A program made the translations under genes and the position numbers. A stretch of 64,000 bases of DNA from positions 1 to 64,000 of the forward strand of contig CAVQZA010000013.1 in the NCBI GenBank assembly GCA_963718355.1, in the 5' to 3' direction. A model generated the notes under the pieces. That model saw only the letters and a list, made by a program, of their open reading frames with translations. It searched no databases and was not told the DNA's origin. The DNA comes from CAVQZA01 sp963718355 (GTDB lineage Bacteria > Actinomycetota > Thermoleophilia > Gaiellales > Gaiellaceae). The number at the start of each line of letters is the position of its first letter. The stretch's first letter is position 1. Of the stretch, positions 33,090-41,123 are shown piece by piece.

Positions 33090-33925
33090 AGGTCGGCGTC
33101 GTCGGGCTCGGCGCGATGGGCGCCGGGATCGCGCAGCTCTGTGTCGAGGCCGGTGTCGAGACGGTCGGCCGCGAGATGACCGCCGAGCTCGGCGAGGGCG
33201 CGCGCCAGCGGATCGGCCACTTCCTCACGCGGAAGGTCGAGAAGGGCCAGCTCGAGCAGGACGCGCGCGACGAGGCCATGGCGCGCTTCACGACCACGAC
33301 CGAGCTCGGCGACCTGGCCGACTGCGACCTCGTGATCGAGGCGATCGTCGAGGAGCTCGGCCCCAAGCGGGAGCTCTTCGCCGAGCTCGACCGCAGATGC
33401 AGGCCCTCCGCGATCCTCGCCACGAACACCTCGGCGCTCTCGGTCACCGAGATCGCTGCGGCGACGACCCGGCCCGAGCGCGTCGTCGGCATGCACTTCT
33501 TCAACCCGGCGCCGCTGATGCCGCTCGTCGAGATCGTCAAGGCGGAGCTGACCGCCGACGAGCCCTTCGAGGCGGCCTATGCGTTCGGCGAGCGGATCGG
33601 CAAGACCCCGATCCGGTGCCACGACACGCCCGGCTTCGTCGTCAACCGCGTTTTGATCCCGCTGCTGAACGACTGCCTCCGCGTGCTCGACGAGGCGCGC
33701 GTCAGCCCCGAGGACCTCGACAAGGGGATGGTCAATGGCGCCGGCTGGCCAATGGGCCCTTGCGCGCTCGTCGACCTCGTCGGGATCGACGTCCACGTAC
33801 ACGCCGCCGAGGCGCTGTACGAGAAGCTCCGCGAGCCGAGGATGGCGCCGCCGCCGCGGCTCGTCGCGATGCGAAACGCAGGCCTGCTCGGCCGCAAGTC
33901 CGGGCGCGGCTTCTACCAGTACTAG
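33086..33925 (+). CDS. 3-hydroxyacyl-CoA dehydrogenase
   Basis: The 279-aa enzyme oxidises 3-hydroxyacyl-CoA to 3-ketoacyl-CoA with NAD+. It has the Rossmann start KVGVVGLGAMGAGIAQLC, the catalytic His in GMHFFNPAPLMPLVEIV and the dimer domain with DTPGFVVNRVLIPLLND and GMVNGAGWPMGPCALVDLVG. The NAD domain seems slightly shortened after the first helix. Start GTG 33086 follows from the GTGA overlap with thiolase. Its TAG stop shares a CTAG with the convergent 76-aa gene. Confidence 0.93.
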   Translation: MKVGVVGLGAMGAGIAQLCVEAGVETVGREMTAELGEGARQRIGHFLTRKVEKGQLEQDARDEAMARFTTTTELGDLADCDLVIEAIVEELGPKRELFAELDRRCRPSAILATNTSALSVTEIAAATTRPERVVGMHFFNPAPLMPLVEIVKAELTADEPFEAAYAFGERIGKTPIRCHDTPGFVVNRVLIPLLNDCLRVLDEARVSPEDLDKGMVNGAGWPMGPCALVDLVGIDVHVHAAEALYEKLREPRMAPPPRLVAMRNAGLLGRKSGRGFYQY

Positions 33926-34152
33926 GCGGCGAGCTGAGCCGGCACGGGCTCGAGAACCGGGGCTTTGTGCTCACGAGGTGGTTCCTGGCCGAGTTGCCGG
34001 CTTGCTGTGAGCATGTTCAGGCTCACCGCCTGGAGCGTCGCGAGCGAGGCGGAGGCGAGCAGCCGTTGCGCCTCGGCGGGAGGGGCACCCGACCGGGTGA
34101 GGGAGGAAGCGAGGGTGTCGAGGTGGGCGGCGAGGCGCGCGGCTGTGTCCAT
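33922..34152 (-). CDS. Small helical hypothetical protein
   Basis: The protein is 76 aa, helical in its first 55 residues (RLAAHLDTLASSLTRSG, AQRLLASASLATLQAVSL), with a proline-rich tail. It has no membrane segment and no known family. It starts 31 bp after the antiporter stop on the same strand, so it may be co-transcribed with it, and it ends in a CTAG shared with the dehydrogenase gene. That precise stop overlap supports its being real, but function is unknown. Confidence 0.55.
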   Translation of the reverse strand: MDTAARLAAHLDTLASSLTRSGAPPAEAQRLLASASLATLQAVSLNMLTASRQLGQEPPREHKAPVLEPVPAQLAA

Positions 34153-34183
34153 GCGGCTCCGTTCGGCGCCGCGCGGCGATCTC

Positions 34184-35644
34184 CTACCCCTCGAAGAGGC
34201 GTTGGAGCTTCTCGTGGTCGGGCGGATCGGCGAGGACGATCACCTGGTCGCCCGGTTCGAGCACCGTCGAGCCGCGGGCGGGAACGGGCTCGCCGTCGCG
34301 GATGATCAGGCTCACCCAGCCGCTGTCCGAGAACGGGATCACCGAAAGCGCGTGCCCGGTGGCGCGCGAGCCGTCGGCCACTACGAAGCGGCGCAGGTCG
34401 TGCGGCTCGCTGCGCAGGCGGATCGAGACGCTCCACGGCTCCGGCTCGATCGCGCGCATCGGCACGCCGCAGGCCGCGGCGACGCGCGAGACGCCGGTGC
34501 CCTGGACGAGCACGGAGAAGAGGACGACCACGAACACGATGTCGTAGATCCGCGGCCCGCCGTCGACGTGCTCGAGCAGCGCGAACGCGGCAAGGAGGAT
34601 CGGCACCGCGCCCTTCAGGCCGCTCCACGCGATGAACAGCTTCTCGCCGCGCCGCAGGCGGGTGGGGCCGAGGAGGACGCCGACGACGAGCGGCCGCACG
34701 ACGAAGCTGATCACGGCCGCGATCGCGAGCCCCTCGAGCCAGCGGTTGTCGCTGAACAGCTGATCCAGGCTGACGGTGAGGCCGAGCGCGACGAAGACCG
34801 AGATCTCACCGATCGAGGCGAGCGAGCCGTGGAAGCGCCGGATCTCGCCCTTGTACGGTGCGCGCACGTCGCCGACGACGATGCCCGCAACGAACACGGC
34901 CAGGAAGCCGGAGCCGTGCGCGAGCGTCGAGACGCCGTACACGACGCCGGCCGCGGCGAGCGTCTGAAGCGGGTAGAGCGCATCGTTCGGCAGCGAGACG
35001 CGGCGCATCGCGGCGCCCAGGGCAAGTCCGCCGGCCACGCCGATCGCGAGGCCGACCACCATCTCGAGCGCGAAGTCGCCGGCGACCGTCCAGCCCGTGG
35101 CCGTCGTGGTCGTGGCGAGCGCAATCAGGCCCAGCATCAGCGCGATTCCGACGGGATCGTTGGCGCCCGACTCGCCCTCGAGGATCGTGCCGGAGCGGCC
35201 GCCCACCTGGCGGTTCGCCAGGACGGAGAACATCACCGCGGGGTCGGTCGGCGCGATCGCGGCGCCGATCAGGCCGGCGGTCGTCCACGAGAAGCCGAGC
35301 GCCAAGTGCCCGAACAGCGCGATGAGCCCGGCTGTCGCGAACGTCCCCGGCACGCCGAGCCACGCGATCGGCCCGATCGAGCCGCGCATTCGCCGCCAGC
35401 CGACGTGCATCCCGCCGTCGAAGAGGATCACGATCAGCGCGATCACGCCGAGCCGCTCGACCGTGAGAATCGGCAGCGCCGTGCGCAGGCGCGGGAACAA
35501 CTCGGAAGCGATCGCCGCGCCGAGTAGGAACAGCGCAGGCCCCGGAATCGGGAACCGCTCGGTCGCCTTGTTGGCGAGCAGCGCGAGGTAGAGCGTCGCG
35601 AAGATCACGAGGACGATCTCGCCGTAGGCGGTTACCTCGTGCAC
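34184..35644 (-). CDS. Monovalent cation/proton antiporter, CPA family with RCK-C (TrkA-C) domain
   Basis: The 486-aa membrane protein has about 12 helices and the CPA core motifs LIGAAIAPTDPAVMFSVL and LEGESGANDPVGIAL, where the Asp residues carry protons and cations. After the membrane part, residues about 395-486 form a small RCK-C-like domain (GWVSLIIRDGEPVPARGST, EPGDQVIVLAD) that usually binds nucleotides. The layout matches K+/H+ antiporters of the NhaP2/CvrA type. The GTG start has a TAAGGT box 6 nt upstream (leaderless). Confidence 0.9.
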   Translation of the reverse strand: MHEVTAYGEIVLVIFATLYLALLANKATERFPIPGPALFLLGAAIASELFPRLRTALPILTVERLGVIALIVILFDGGMHVGWRRMRGSIGPIAWLGVPGTFATAGLIALFGHLALGFSWTTAGLIGAAIAPTDPAVMFSVLANRQVGGRSGTILEGESGANDPVGIALMLGLIALATTTTATGWTVAGDFALEMVVGLAIGVAGGLALGAAMRRVSLPNDALYPLQTLAAAGVVYGVSTLAHGSGFLAVFVAGIVVGDVRAPYKGEIRRFHGSLASIGEISVFVALGLTVSLDQLFSDNRWLEGLAIAAVISFVVRPLVVGVLLGPTRLRRGEKLFIAWSGLKGAVPILLAAFALLEHVDGGPRIYDIVFVVVLFSVLVQGTGVSRVAAACGVPMRAIEPEPWSVSIRLRSEPHDLRRFVVADGSRATGHALSVIPFSDSGWVSLIIRDGEPVPARGSTVLEPGDQVIVLADPPDHEKLQRLFEG

Positions 35645-35650
35645 GCGAGG

Positions 35651-35656
35651 ACCTTA
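35651..35656 (-). promoter_or_regulatory. Leaderless-type -10 box (TAAGGT) of the antiporter gene
   Basis: TAAGGT on the minus strand, 6 nt before the GTG at 35644. It is identical in box and spacing to the sulfurtransferase gene promoter at 23329. Confidence 0.5.
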
Positions 35657-35745
35657 CGCCGTCGCGCGCTTTGTGCGCCGGGCACGGACGTGAGACCCGC
35701 ATGGGAAACTTCATTTGCCAACCAAAACGACGAAGGAGTCAGGAC

Positions 35746-36060
35746 ATGGCGAATTACGTGTTCGCGTACAGCGGCGGCAAGGGTGTGTCCGCCGACGAGG
35801 CCGAGCGCAACGCGCAGATGGCGAGGTGGGGCCAGTGGTTCGGGGAGCTCGGTTCGGCCGTCGTCGACGGCGGCGCCGCGATGGGGGCCGCGAAGACGGT
35901 CGGCTCGGGCGGCTCGGTCAGCGACGGCGGCTCGCGTGGCCTGACCGGCTACTCGATCGTGGCGGCCGACAGTCTCGATTCGGCGGTCGAGGTCGCGAAG
36001 GGCTGCCCGGTCCTCGAGGTCGGCGGCGCGGTCGACGTCTACGAAGTGATCACGATGTAG
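35746..36060 (+). CDS. YCII-related domain protein
   Basis: The 104-aa protein has the YCII/DGPF fold: an opening strand (ANYVFAYSGGKG), a helix with WGQWFGELGSAVVDGG, GLTGYSIVAADSLDSAVEVA and a last strand VDVYEVITM. Members are small ferredoxin-like proteins of uncertain enzymatic role. The ATG at 35746 has a good Shine-Dalgarno (AAGGAG) 10 nt upstream, so unlike many neighbours it has a true leader. A second, frameshifted YCII gene is at 48157. Confidence 0.85.
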   Translation: MANYVFAYSGGKGVSADEAERNAQMARWGQWFGELGSAVVDGGAAMGAAKTVGSGGSVSDGGSRGLTGYSIVAADSLDSAVEVAKGCPVLEVGGAVDVYEVITM

Positions 36061-36091
36061 CCCCTAACAGTTTCCTTACACCCCGATTAGG

Positions 36092-36112
36092 CGGCACACA
36101 CCCGCTGTGCCG
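36092..36112 (+). terminator. Hairpin after the YCII gene
   Basis: A 7-bp inverted repeat (36092-36098 with 36106-36112, 7-nt loop) lies in the 66-bp gap before the secreted-protein gene. It could be a terminator or a leader hairpin, as it ends 14 nt before the next ATG. Confidence 0.4.
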
Positions 36113-36126
36113 ATACTGAGGGAGCG

Positions 36127-36594
36127 ATGCGCAGGCTTCTGGTCCCCATCCTGCTCGCTGCGGCTCTCGTTCCCGCGGCGGCGCTTGCGGCGCCCGGTGC
36201 CCCCAGTGACGGCACCGTCTCGGTCAAGAGCGCCGACGGCAAGATCGCCATCGTCGCCCGCGGCTCGTTCATCGGCTACTGCGACAGCTGCACGATCTGG
36301 GTCAACGATCCCGACCCGACCGACGGCGCCGCGCCGACGATCACGAACTCCGAGGTCAGCCTCAACCTCACCGACACGAGGACGTTCTACCGCGGCACCG
36401 CGATGCGGTTCCGGATGGTCGGTGGCTTCTGGCGCGTGATCATCCAGGGCAAGGGAATCGACGTCTCCGGCGTCGGGCACGGCCAGGTCGTGCTCAGCGG
36501 CGCCGGCGGCACGAGCGACGGCACCTACCAGTTCGACGGGGACACCTACCGCTCGATGCCGGACTTCGAGCTCCGGTTCCAGCTCGGCGCCTGA
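36127..36594 (+). CDS. Secreted hypothetical protein
   Basis: The 155-aa precursor has a clear signal peptide (residues 1-22, cleavage near ALAAPG). The mature part is beta-rich (GTVSVKSADGKIAIVARG, TFYRGTAMRFRMVGG, GKGIDVSGVGHGQVVLSG). Two cysteines in FIGYCDSCTIW could form a disulfide or bind a ligand. There is no membrane anchor. A Shine-Dalgarno (GAGGGAG) precedes the ATG. It lies 25 bp upstream of the two-component system, so it may be co-transcribed with it. Confidence 0.8.
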   Translation: MRRLLVPILLAAALVPAAALAAPGAPSDGTVSVKSADGKIAIVARGSFIGYCDSCTIWVNDPDPTDGAAPTITNSEVSLNLTDTRTFYRGTAMRFRMVGGFWRVIIQGKGIDVSGVGHGQVVLSGAGGTSDGTYQFDGDTYRSMPDFELRFQLGA

Positions 36595-36619
36595 CCGCGC
36601 CCTCTGGCATCCTGAGCCT

Positions 36620-37318
36620 GTGGCCGCCGGGAAAACGCAGACCGTTCTCGTCGTGGAGGACGAGGTCTCGATCGCCTCGTTCGTCTCGCTGTACCTGAAG
36701 AACGCGGGCTACACCGTCCGCACCGCCGCGACCGGGACCGACGCGCTCGCCCAGGCGGGCACGGGAGACGTCGACCTCGTCGTGCTCGACCTGATGCTGC
36801 CGGACATCGACGGGATCGAGGTCTGCCGGCGCCTGCGCAAGGCCACGGACATGCCGATCCTGATGCTGACCGCCCGGGACGAGGACGTCGACAAGATCAT
36901 CGGGCTCGAGGTCGGCGCCGACGACTACATGACCAAGCCGTTCAACCCGCGCGAGCTCGTCGCGCGCGTGAAGTCGATCCTCCGCCGCGTCGGCCCGGAA
37001 GGGCGCGAGCGCGAGAGCGCGCAGCTCCGCCACGGCGACCTGTCGATCGACGCGGGCCGACGCGAGGTGCGCGTCGGTGAGACCGAGGTGCAGCTGGCGC
37101 CGAAGGAGTTCGACCTGCTCTGGGAGCTGCTCGACCACAAGGGGCTCGTGCTGACGCGCGACCAGCTGCTCGAGCGTGTCTGGGGTTACACCTTCGCCGG
37201 CGACACGCGCACCGTCGACGTCCACGTCCGGCAGCTCCGGCGCAAGCTCGGCGACGCCTCGCCGATCGTCACCGTGTGGGGTGTCGGCTACAAGGTGTCG
37301 CCGGCGCGCGACGCCTGA
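36620..37318 (+). CDS. OmpR-family response regulator
   Basis: A 232-aa two-component regulator. The receiver (about residues 8-122) has acidic VVEDE, phospho-acceptor Asp in LVVLDLMLPDIDG, Thr in LMLTARDE and Lys in TKPFNP. The DNA-binding winged helix (about 135-228) has LAPKEFDLLWELLDHKGLV, TRDQLLERVWG and TVDVHVRQLRRKLG. It is the active counterpart of the degenerate regulator at 54857. The histidine kinase follows after 13 bp. Confidence 0.94.
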   Translation: MAAGKTQTVLVVEDEVSIASFVSLYLKNAGYTVRTAATGTDALAQAGTGDVDLVVLDLMLPDIDGIEVCRRLRKATDMPILMLTARDEDVDKIIGLEVGADDYMTKPFNPRELVARVKSILRRVGPEGRERESAQLRHGDLSIDAGRREVRVGETEVQLAPKEFDLLWELLDHKGLVLTRDQLLERVWGYTFAGDTRTVDVHVRQLRRKLGDASPIVTVWGVGYKVSPARDA

Positions 37319-37331
37319 GCGGAGCGTTGTC

Positions 37332-38699
37332 GTGTTCGGCTCACTGCGATTCCGCCTCTCGGCGATCTTCCTCGCGGCGATCGTGCTCTCCGGGCTCGTC
37401 TCGTCGCTGATCGCGATCCGGCTCTTCCAGGACTACACGCAGAGCCAGACGCTCAAGGAGCTGCGCCGCGAGTCGGTCGGGATCACGCAGTTCTACGCCG
37501 ACTACGCGGGGATCAACGCGTTCGCGCCCAAGAACCTCGAGAAGGCGACCGGCGACAAGCTCTTCTACATCCCGGTGTACGGGCTCAACATCCTGCCGGG
37601 CGCCAAGATCGATCTGCCGCCGGTGCCGGCCGGCTCGGTGAACACCGACAAGGTGCTCGCGGGGACGATCCACAGCTTCGAGTTCACGCCGCCCGGCCAG
37701 AAGACGCGGTACGTGGCGGTCTCCCAGCCGCTCAAGCTCGGCCAGCAGACCTTCGGTGCGATGGTCGTCGCCAAGCCGAAGGCGGCGCTGCACGAGGGCC
37801 TCTACACGGTGCTGATCCGGCTCACGATCGCCTTCCTGGTCGGAGTCGGGTTCGCCGCCGCGCTCGCCGTCTACCTCTCGCGCCGGATCACCAAGCCGGT
37901 GCTCGCGCTCACGGAAGCCGCCGACCGCGTTGCGAGCGGCCGCTACGACATCGACCTCAGCGACGTACGGGGCGGCGGTGAGATCGGGCTGCTGACGAAG
38001 AGCTTCTCGCAGATGGCGGTGCGCCTCGACCAGGCCGAGAAGATGGAGCGCAACTTCCTGATGACCGTCTCGCACGAGCTGCGCACGCCGCTGACGGCGA
38101 TCCGCGGCCACGTCTCTGCGCTCTCGGAAGGCGTGATCGAGGACCGTGAGCTGACCCGCCAGTCGCTCGACGTGATCGCCGATGCCGCCGGCCGGCTCGA
38201 GCGCCTCGTCGGCGACGTGCTCGACCTGGCCAAGCTGGACGCGCACCGCTTCACGCTGCTCGAGGAGGAGGTCGAGATGGAGCGCCTCTGCGAGCAGGCC
38301 TACACCTCGTTCACCGAGGAGGCGCGCCGGCGCGGAATCGCCTATCGCCAGGAGATCGCGGCGCGGCCGACGATCCAGACCGACGGCGACCGCGTGCTCC
38401 AGATCATCACGAACCTGCTCTCGAACGCGTTTCGCTGGACGCCCGACGGCGGCCGGATCGAGCTCGAGCTGGCCGCCGAGAACGGCTCGGTCTCGGTCGG
38501 GGTGCGCGACACCGGGCCGGGGATCGAGCCGGGCGACCGCGAGCGGATCTTCCGGCCGTTCTGGTCGCGCGACGGCTCAGGCACCGGGCTCGGGCTGGCG
38601 ATCGCCAACGAGCTAGCCAACGCGCTCGGCGGACGGATCGACCTCGAGAGCTCCGACGGGCTCGGCAGCAGCTTCACGCTCGTGCTCCCCGCGGTCTAG
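37332..38699 (+). CDS. Sensor histidine kinase (HAMP-HisKA-HATPase)
   Basis: The 455-aa partner of the upstream regulator has two membrane helices (about 9-28 and 158-180) framing an extracytoplasmic sensor of about 130 aa. A HAMP domain (LSRRITKPVLALTEAADRVA) follows, then the phospho-accepting His in MTVSHELRTPL, the N-box NLLSNAFRW and G-boxes DTGPGIEPGD and GTGLGLAI. Start GTG 37332 has GGAGCG upstream. The TAG stop is embedded in the left arm of the 171-bp palindrome. Signal unknown. Confidence 0.93.
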   Translation: MFGSLRFRLSAIFLAAIVLSGLVSSLIAIRLFQDYTQSQTLKELRRESVGITQFYADYAGINAFAPKNLEKATGDKLFYIPVYGLNILPGAKIDLPPVPAGSVNTDKVLAGTIHSFEFTPPGQKTRYVAVSQPLKLGQQTFGAMVVAKPKAALHEGLYTVLIRLTIAFLVGVGFAAALAVYLSRRITKPVLALTEAADRVASGRYDIDLSDVRGGGEIGLLTKSFSQMAVRLDQAEKMERNFLMTVSHELRTPLTAIRGHVSALSEGVIEDRELTRQSLDVIADAAGRLERLVGDVLDLAKLDAHRFTLLEEEVEMERLCEQAYTSFTEEARRRGIAYRQEIAARPTIQTDGDRVLQIITNLLSNAFRWTPDGGRIELELAAENGSVSVGVRDTGPGIEPGDRERIFRPFWSRDGSGTGLGLAIANELANALGGRIDLESSDGLGSSFTLVLPAV

Positions 38700-38866
38700 A
38701 CGGTTGGTGCCATGCCCGGGTGCGTCTGGGGATGGTTCAGACCAAGCAGGGCGTTCGGATAGTCCGCTGGCCAGGCCGGTGGGCCTGGTCAAGGGATAGC
38801 CGGACGATCCTGCGCCGAGTCTGGGCCACCATCCAGACGTGGGCAGGTTTGGCACCAACCGTCTAG
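38696..38866. repeat. 171-bp imperfect palindrome (MITE-like or structured element)
   Basis: The ends are a perfect 17-bp inverted repeat (38696-38712 with 38850-38866). Nested, nearly concentric pairs follow inward: 38723-38729 with 38833-38839, 38738-38742 with 38819-38823, 38746-38750 with 38809-38813, 38762-38766 with 38801-38805, and 38771-38776 with 38783-38788. The whole gap can thus fold into one long rod. No coding potential. The left end contains the kinase stop codon and the right end runs into the -10 box of the next gene. It may be a miniature inverted-repeat element, a double terminator or an RNA. Confidence 0.8.
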
Positions 38867-38869
38867 CCT
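38864..38869 (+). promoter_or_regulatory. Leaderless-type -10 box (TAGCCT), partly inside the palindrome
   Basis: TAGCCT is followed by 6 nt and the GTG at 38876. Its first three bases are the last bases of the 171-bp palindrome, so that element supplies part of this promoter. Confidence 0.5.
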
Positions 38870-38875
38870 TCCGCC

Positions 38876-39760
38876 GTGGCCACGACCGTGATCAGGACGC
38901 GACCGACCGCGTGGCTCGTCGCGCTGCGGCCGCGGCAGTGGACCAAGAACCTGCTCGTCTTCGCGGCGATCCTCTTCTCGGGAGACTTCGACCGCACCGG
39001 CAAGCTGCTCGCTGCCGTCGGGGCGTTCGTCGTCTACTGCGCCGCGTCGTCGGCGGCGTATCTCCTCAACGACGTGCGCGACGTCGAGCACGACCGTGTG
39101 CATCCGGTCAAGCGCGACCGGCCGATCGCGCGCGGGCTTGTCGCGCCTCGCGCCGCGCTGGTCGCCGCCGCCGGTCTCGGCCTCGTCGCGTTCGCGATCG
39201 CCGGGCTGCTCGGCGGCTGGTCGGTGCTTGTTCTCTGTGCCTTCGTCGCGCTCCAGCTCGGGTACTCGCTCGGCCTCAAGCACCTCGTGCTGATCGACGT
39301 GATGACGATCGCCGGGCTCTTCGTCGTGCGCGCCGTTGCGGGCGCGGTCGCCGTGCACGTGCCGATCTCGCCCTGGCTGCTCCTCTGCACCGGACTGCTC
39401 GCACTGTTCCTCGCACTTGCGAAGCGCCGCGGCGAGATCGTGCTCGTCGGCGCCGAGCGGACTCCGGGCCGGCCGGTGCTGGAGGGCTATTCGTTCGCCC
39501 TCGTCGACCAGCTCGTGACGATCGTCGCCGCCTCGACCGTGATCGCCTACACGCTCTACACGGTCTCCGCGCGACCGGGGGAGCGGATGATGGCGACGAT
39601 CCCGTTCGTGATCTACGGCATCTTCCGCTACCTCCTCCTCATACAGCGCGAGGACGTGGGCGAGGAGCCCGAGCACGTGCTGCTCTCCGACCGGCCGATC
39701 CTCATCTGCGTCGCGCTGTGGGCGCTGACCGCGGCCCTGCTCCTCGTGAACTACCCCTGA
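38876..39760 (+). CDS. UbiA-family decaprenyl-phosphate phosphoribosyltransferase
   Basis: The 294-aa integral membrane prenyltransferase has about 8-9 helices. ALRPRQWTKNLLVFAAILF at the N-terminus and the Mg2+-diphosphate motif NDVRDVEHDRVHPVKRDRP (about residues 65-83) match Rv3806c-type DPPR synthase, which transfers phosphoribose to decaprenyl phosphate for decaprenylphosphoryl-arabinose. Whether arabinan is made here is unknown, and another pentose acceptor is possible. The stop overlaps the next gene's probable CTG start. Confidence 0.88.
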   Translation: MATTVIRTRPTAWLVALRPRQWTKNLLVFAAILFSGDFDRTGKLLAAVGAFVVYCAASSAAYLLNDVRDVEHDRVHPVKRDRPIARGLVAPRAALVAAAGLGLVAFAIAGLLGGWSVLVLCAFVALQLGYSLGLKHLVLIDVMTIAGLFVVRAVAGAVAVHVPISPWLLLCTGLLALFLALAKRRGEIVLVGAERTPGRPVLEGYSFALVDQLVTIVAASTVIAYTLYTVSARPGERMMATIPFVIYGIFRYLLLIQREDVGEEPEHVLLSDRPILICVALWALTAALLLVNYP

Positions 39761-40680
39761 AGCGCTCGCTCCTCCTCGTCGCGGGGCTCGCCGCGCTCGT
39801 CCTGCTCGGGCTCGGCCTGTACGCGAGCTTCGGCTCGCTGCTCGACGCGCTCCGTCAGTTCAACTGGGCGTGGTTTCCGCTCGCGCTCGCGCTCACCTCG
39901 CTCAACTACCTCGTCCGTTTCGGCCGGTGGCAGGTCTACCTGCGGAAGCTGCGGATCGAGGTGCCGCGCGGACGGAGCTTCACGATCTTCCTCGCGGGGC
40001 TCACCGGGACGATCTCGCCGGCCAAGCTCGGCGAGGTGCTGAAGTCCGGGCTGCTGCGGCGCTCGTACGCGGTGCCGGTCGCCCGCTCGGCGCCGATCGT
40101 GCTCGCGGAACGCGTGACCGACGCGCTCGGGATCGCGCTGCTGACGGTGGTCGTCGGGCTCGGCGCGGCGGGGAGCCTCCCGCTCGCACTGATCACTCTC
40201 GGGCTCGGGATCGCGGTCGCGGTGGTGGCGCGGACGCGGCTGCTCGACCGCTTCGCGCGTGTTGCGCAGGCGCGCGCCGCGAGCGCGGAGCTGCTCGGGC
40301 TCCGGCTGCTCGTCGGGATGAGCCTCGTCGCGGCGGTCTCGTGGTTCTGCGAGTGCCTGGCGGCGTGGGTCTGCGTGAAGGGCCTCGGGCTGGACGTGTC
40401 TCTGGCGGACACGACCGTCGTCTTCTGCATCTCGACGCTGGCCGGCGCGCTGTCGTTCGTGCCGGGTGGGCTCGGCGTGGCCGAGGCGAGCATGATCGGC
40501 CTCTTCCATAGGCTCGGCGACGTGTCGAAGCCGGATGCGGCGGCGGTGACGGTGCTGATCCGCCTCGCGACGCTCTGGTTCGCGGTGGTTGTGGGCCTGG
40601 TTGCGCTGGGAGTGGAGGACCGGCTCGAGCGCCGTCAGGCGGGCGGGTCGCCGCCGGCGCGGCGCTCTTCCATGCGGTAG
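39757..40680 (+). CDS. Flippase-like LPG-synthase-TM/UPF0104 membrane protein, probable CTG start
   Basis: Polytopic protein (about 307 aa, about 8 helices) of the lysylphosphatidylglycerol-synthase membrane-domain family, often lipid or lipid-linked sugar flippases. Family marks include LNYLVRFGRWQVYLR, GTISPAKLGEVLKSGLL and GALSFVPGGLGVAEASMIGL. No ATG, GTG or TTG in frame precedes the first helix. The only NTG is CTG 39757, overlapping the previous stop as CTGA. The next GTG (about 39961) would delete two helices. It likely works with the upstream phosphoribosyltransferase on a polyprenyl-linked sugar (inference). Confidence 0.85.
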   Translation: MKRSLLLVAGLAALVLLGLGLYASFGSLLDALRQFNWAWFPLALALTSLNYLVRFGRWQVYLRKLRIEVPRGRSFTIFLAGLTGTISPAKLGEVLKSGLLRRSYAVPVARSAPIVLAERVTDALGIALLTVVVGLGAAGSLPLALITLGLGIAVAVVARTRLLDRFARVAQARAASAELLGLRLLVGMSLVAAVSWFCECLAAWVCVKGLGLDVSLADTTVVFCISTLAGALSFVPGGLGVAEASMIGLFHRLGDVSKPDAAAVTVLIRLATLWFAVVVGLVALGVEDRLERRQAGGSPPARRSSMR

Positions 40681-41096
40681 ACGATCGCGCCGGTGCGGCT
40701 CTCGAGCCCGCGCTCGATGCGGCCGAGGCGCGCGTCGACGCCCTTCCAACCCGAGGCGATCAGGTCGACGAGCAGAGCGAGGTCGTCGACGCGTGCGTGG
40801 CGTTCCGCGAGGAGGTCGCCCTCGATGCGCTCGAGCCGACGAACCATCTGGTTGAGGAGCCCGCGCACTTCCGCGAGGTTGCGCGCGACGGGGATCACCT
40901 CACGGCGGAGGCCCTCCTGGACGGAGTCGCCGACCTGTGCGGGGAGCGAGGCCTGGAGTTCGGCGGCAGCCTGGGCGAGACCCTCGATCTGGTCGCGCGC
41001 CCGCTCGAGCGCGGCCTCGACGGCGCCCGGGTCGGTGCGCCCTTCCGCCGCGGCCTGGAGGCGCTCTCGTGCGCGCTCGATGGCGTCTTCGTCCAC
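40635..41096 (-). CDS. Coiled-coil hypothetical protein
   Basis: The 153-aa protein is almost entirely helical with heptad patterns (DAIERARERLQAAAEG, GLLNQMVRRLERIEGDLLAER, GVDARLGRIERGLESR). There is no membrane segment and no named family. The start is taken at GTG 41096; an upstream start at 41177 would run across the queA start. The 3' end overlaps the convergent flippase-like gene by 46 bp. A structural or scaffolding role is possible, but nothing is certain. Confidence 0.6.
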   Translation of the reverse strand: MDEDAIERARERLQAAAEGRTDPGAVEAALERARDQIEGLAQAAAELQASLPAQVGDSVQEGLRREVIPVARNLAEVRGLLNQMVRRLERIEGDLLAERHARVDDLALLVDLIASGWKGVDARLGRIERGLESRTGAIVYRMEERRAGGDPPA

Positions 41097-41123
41097 GGAG
41101 AGCAAGGGTAACGTGCGCGTCGG

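Noticed and set aside
38696..38866. Palindrome interpreted as an insertion sequence
   Set aside because: No transposase frame inside; at 171 bp only a non-autonomous element or structural site is possible.
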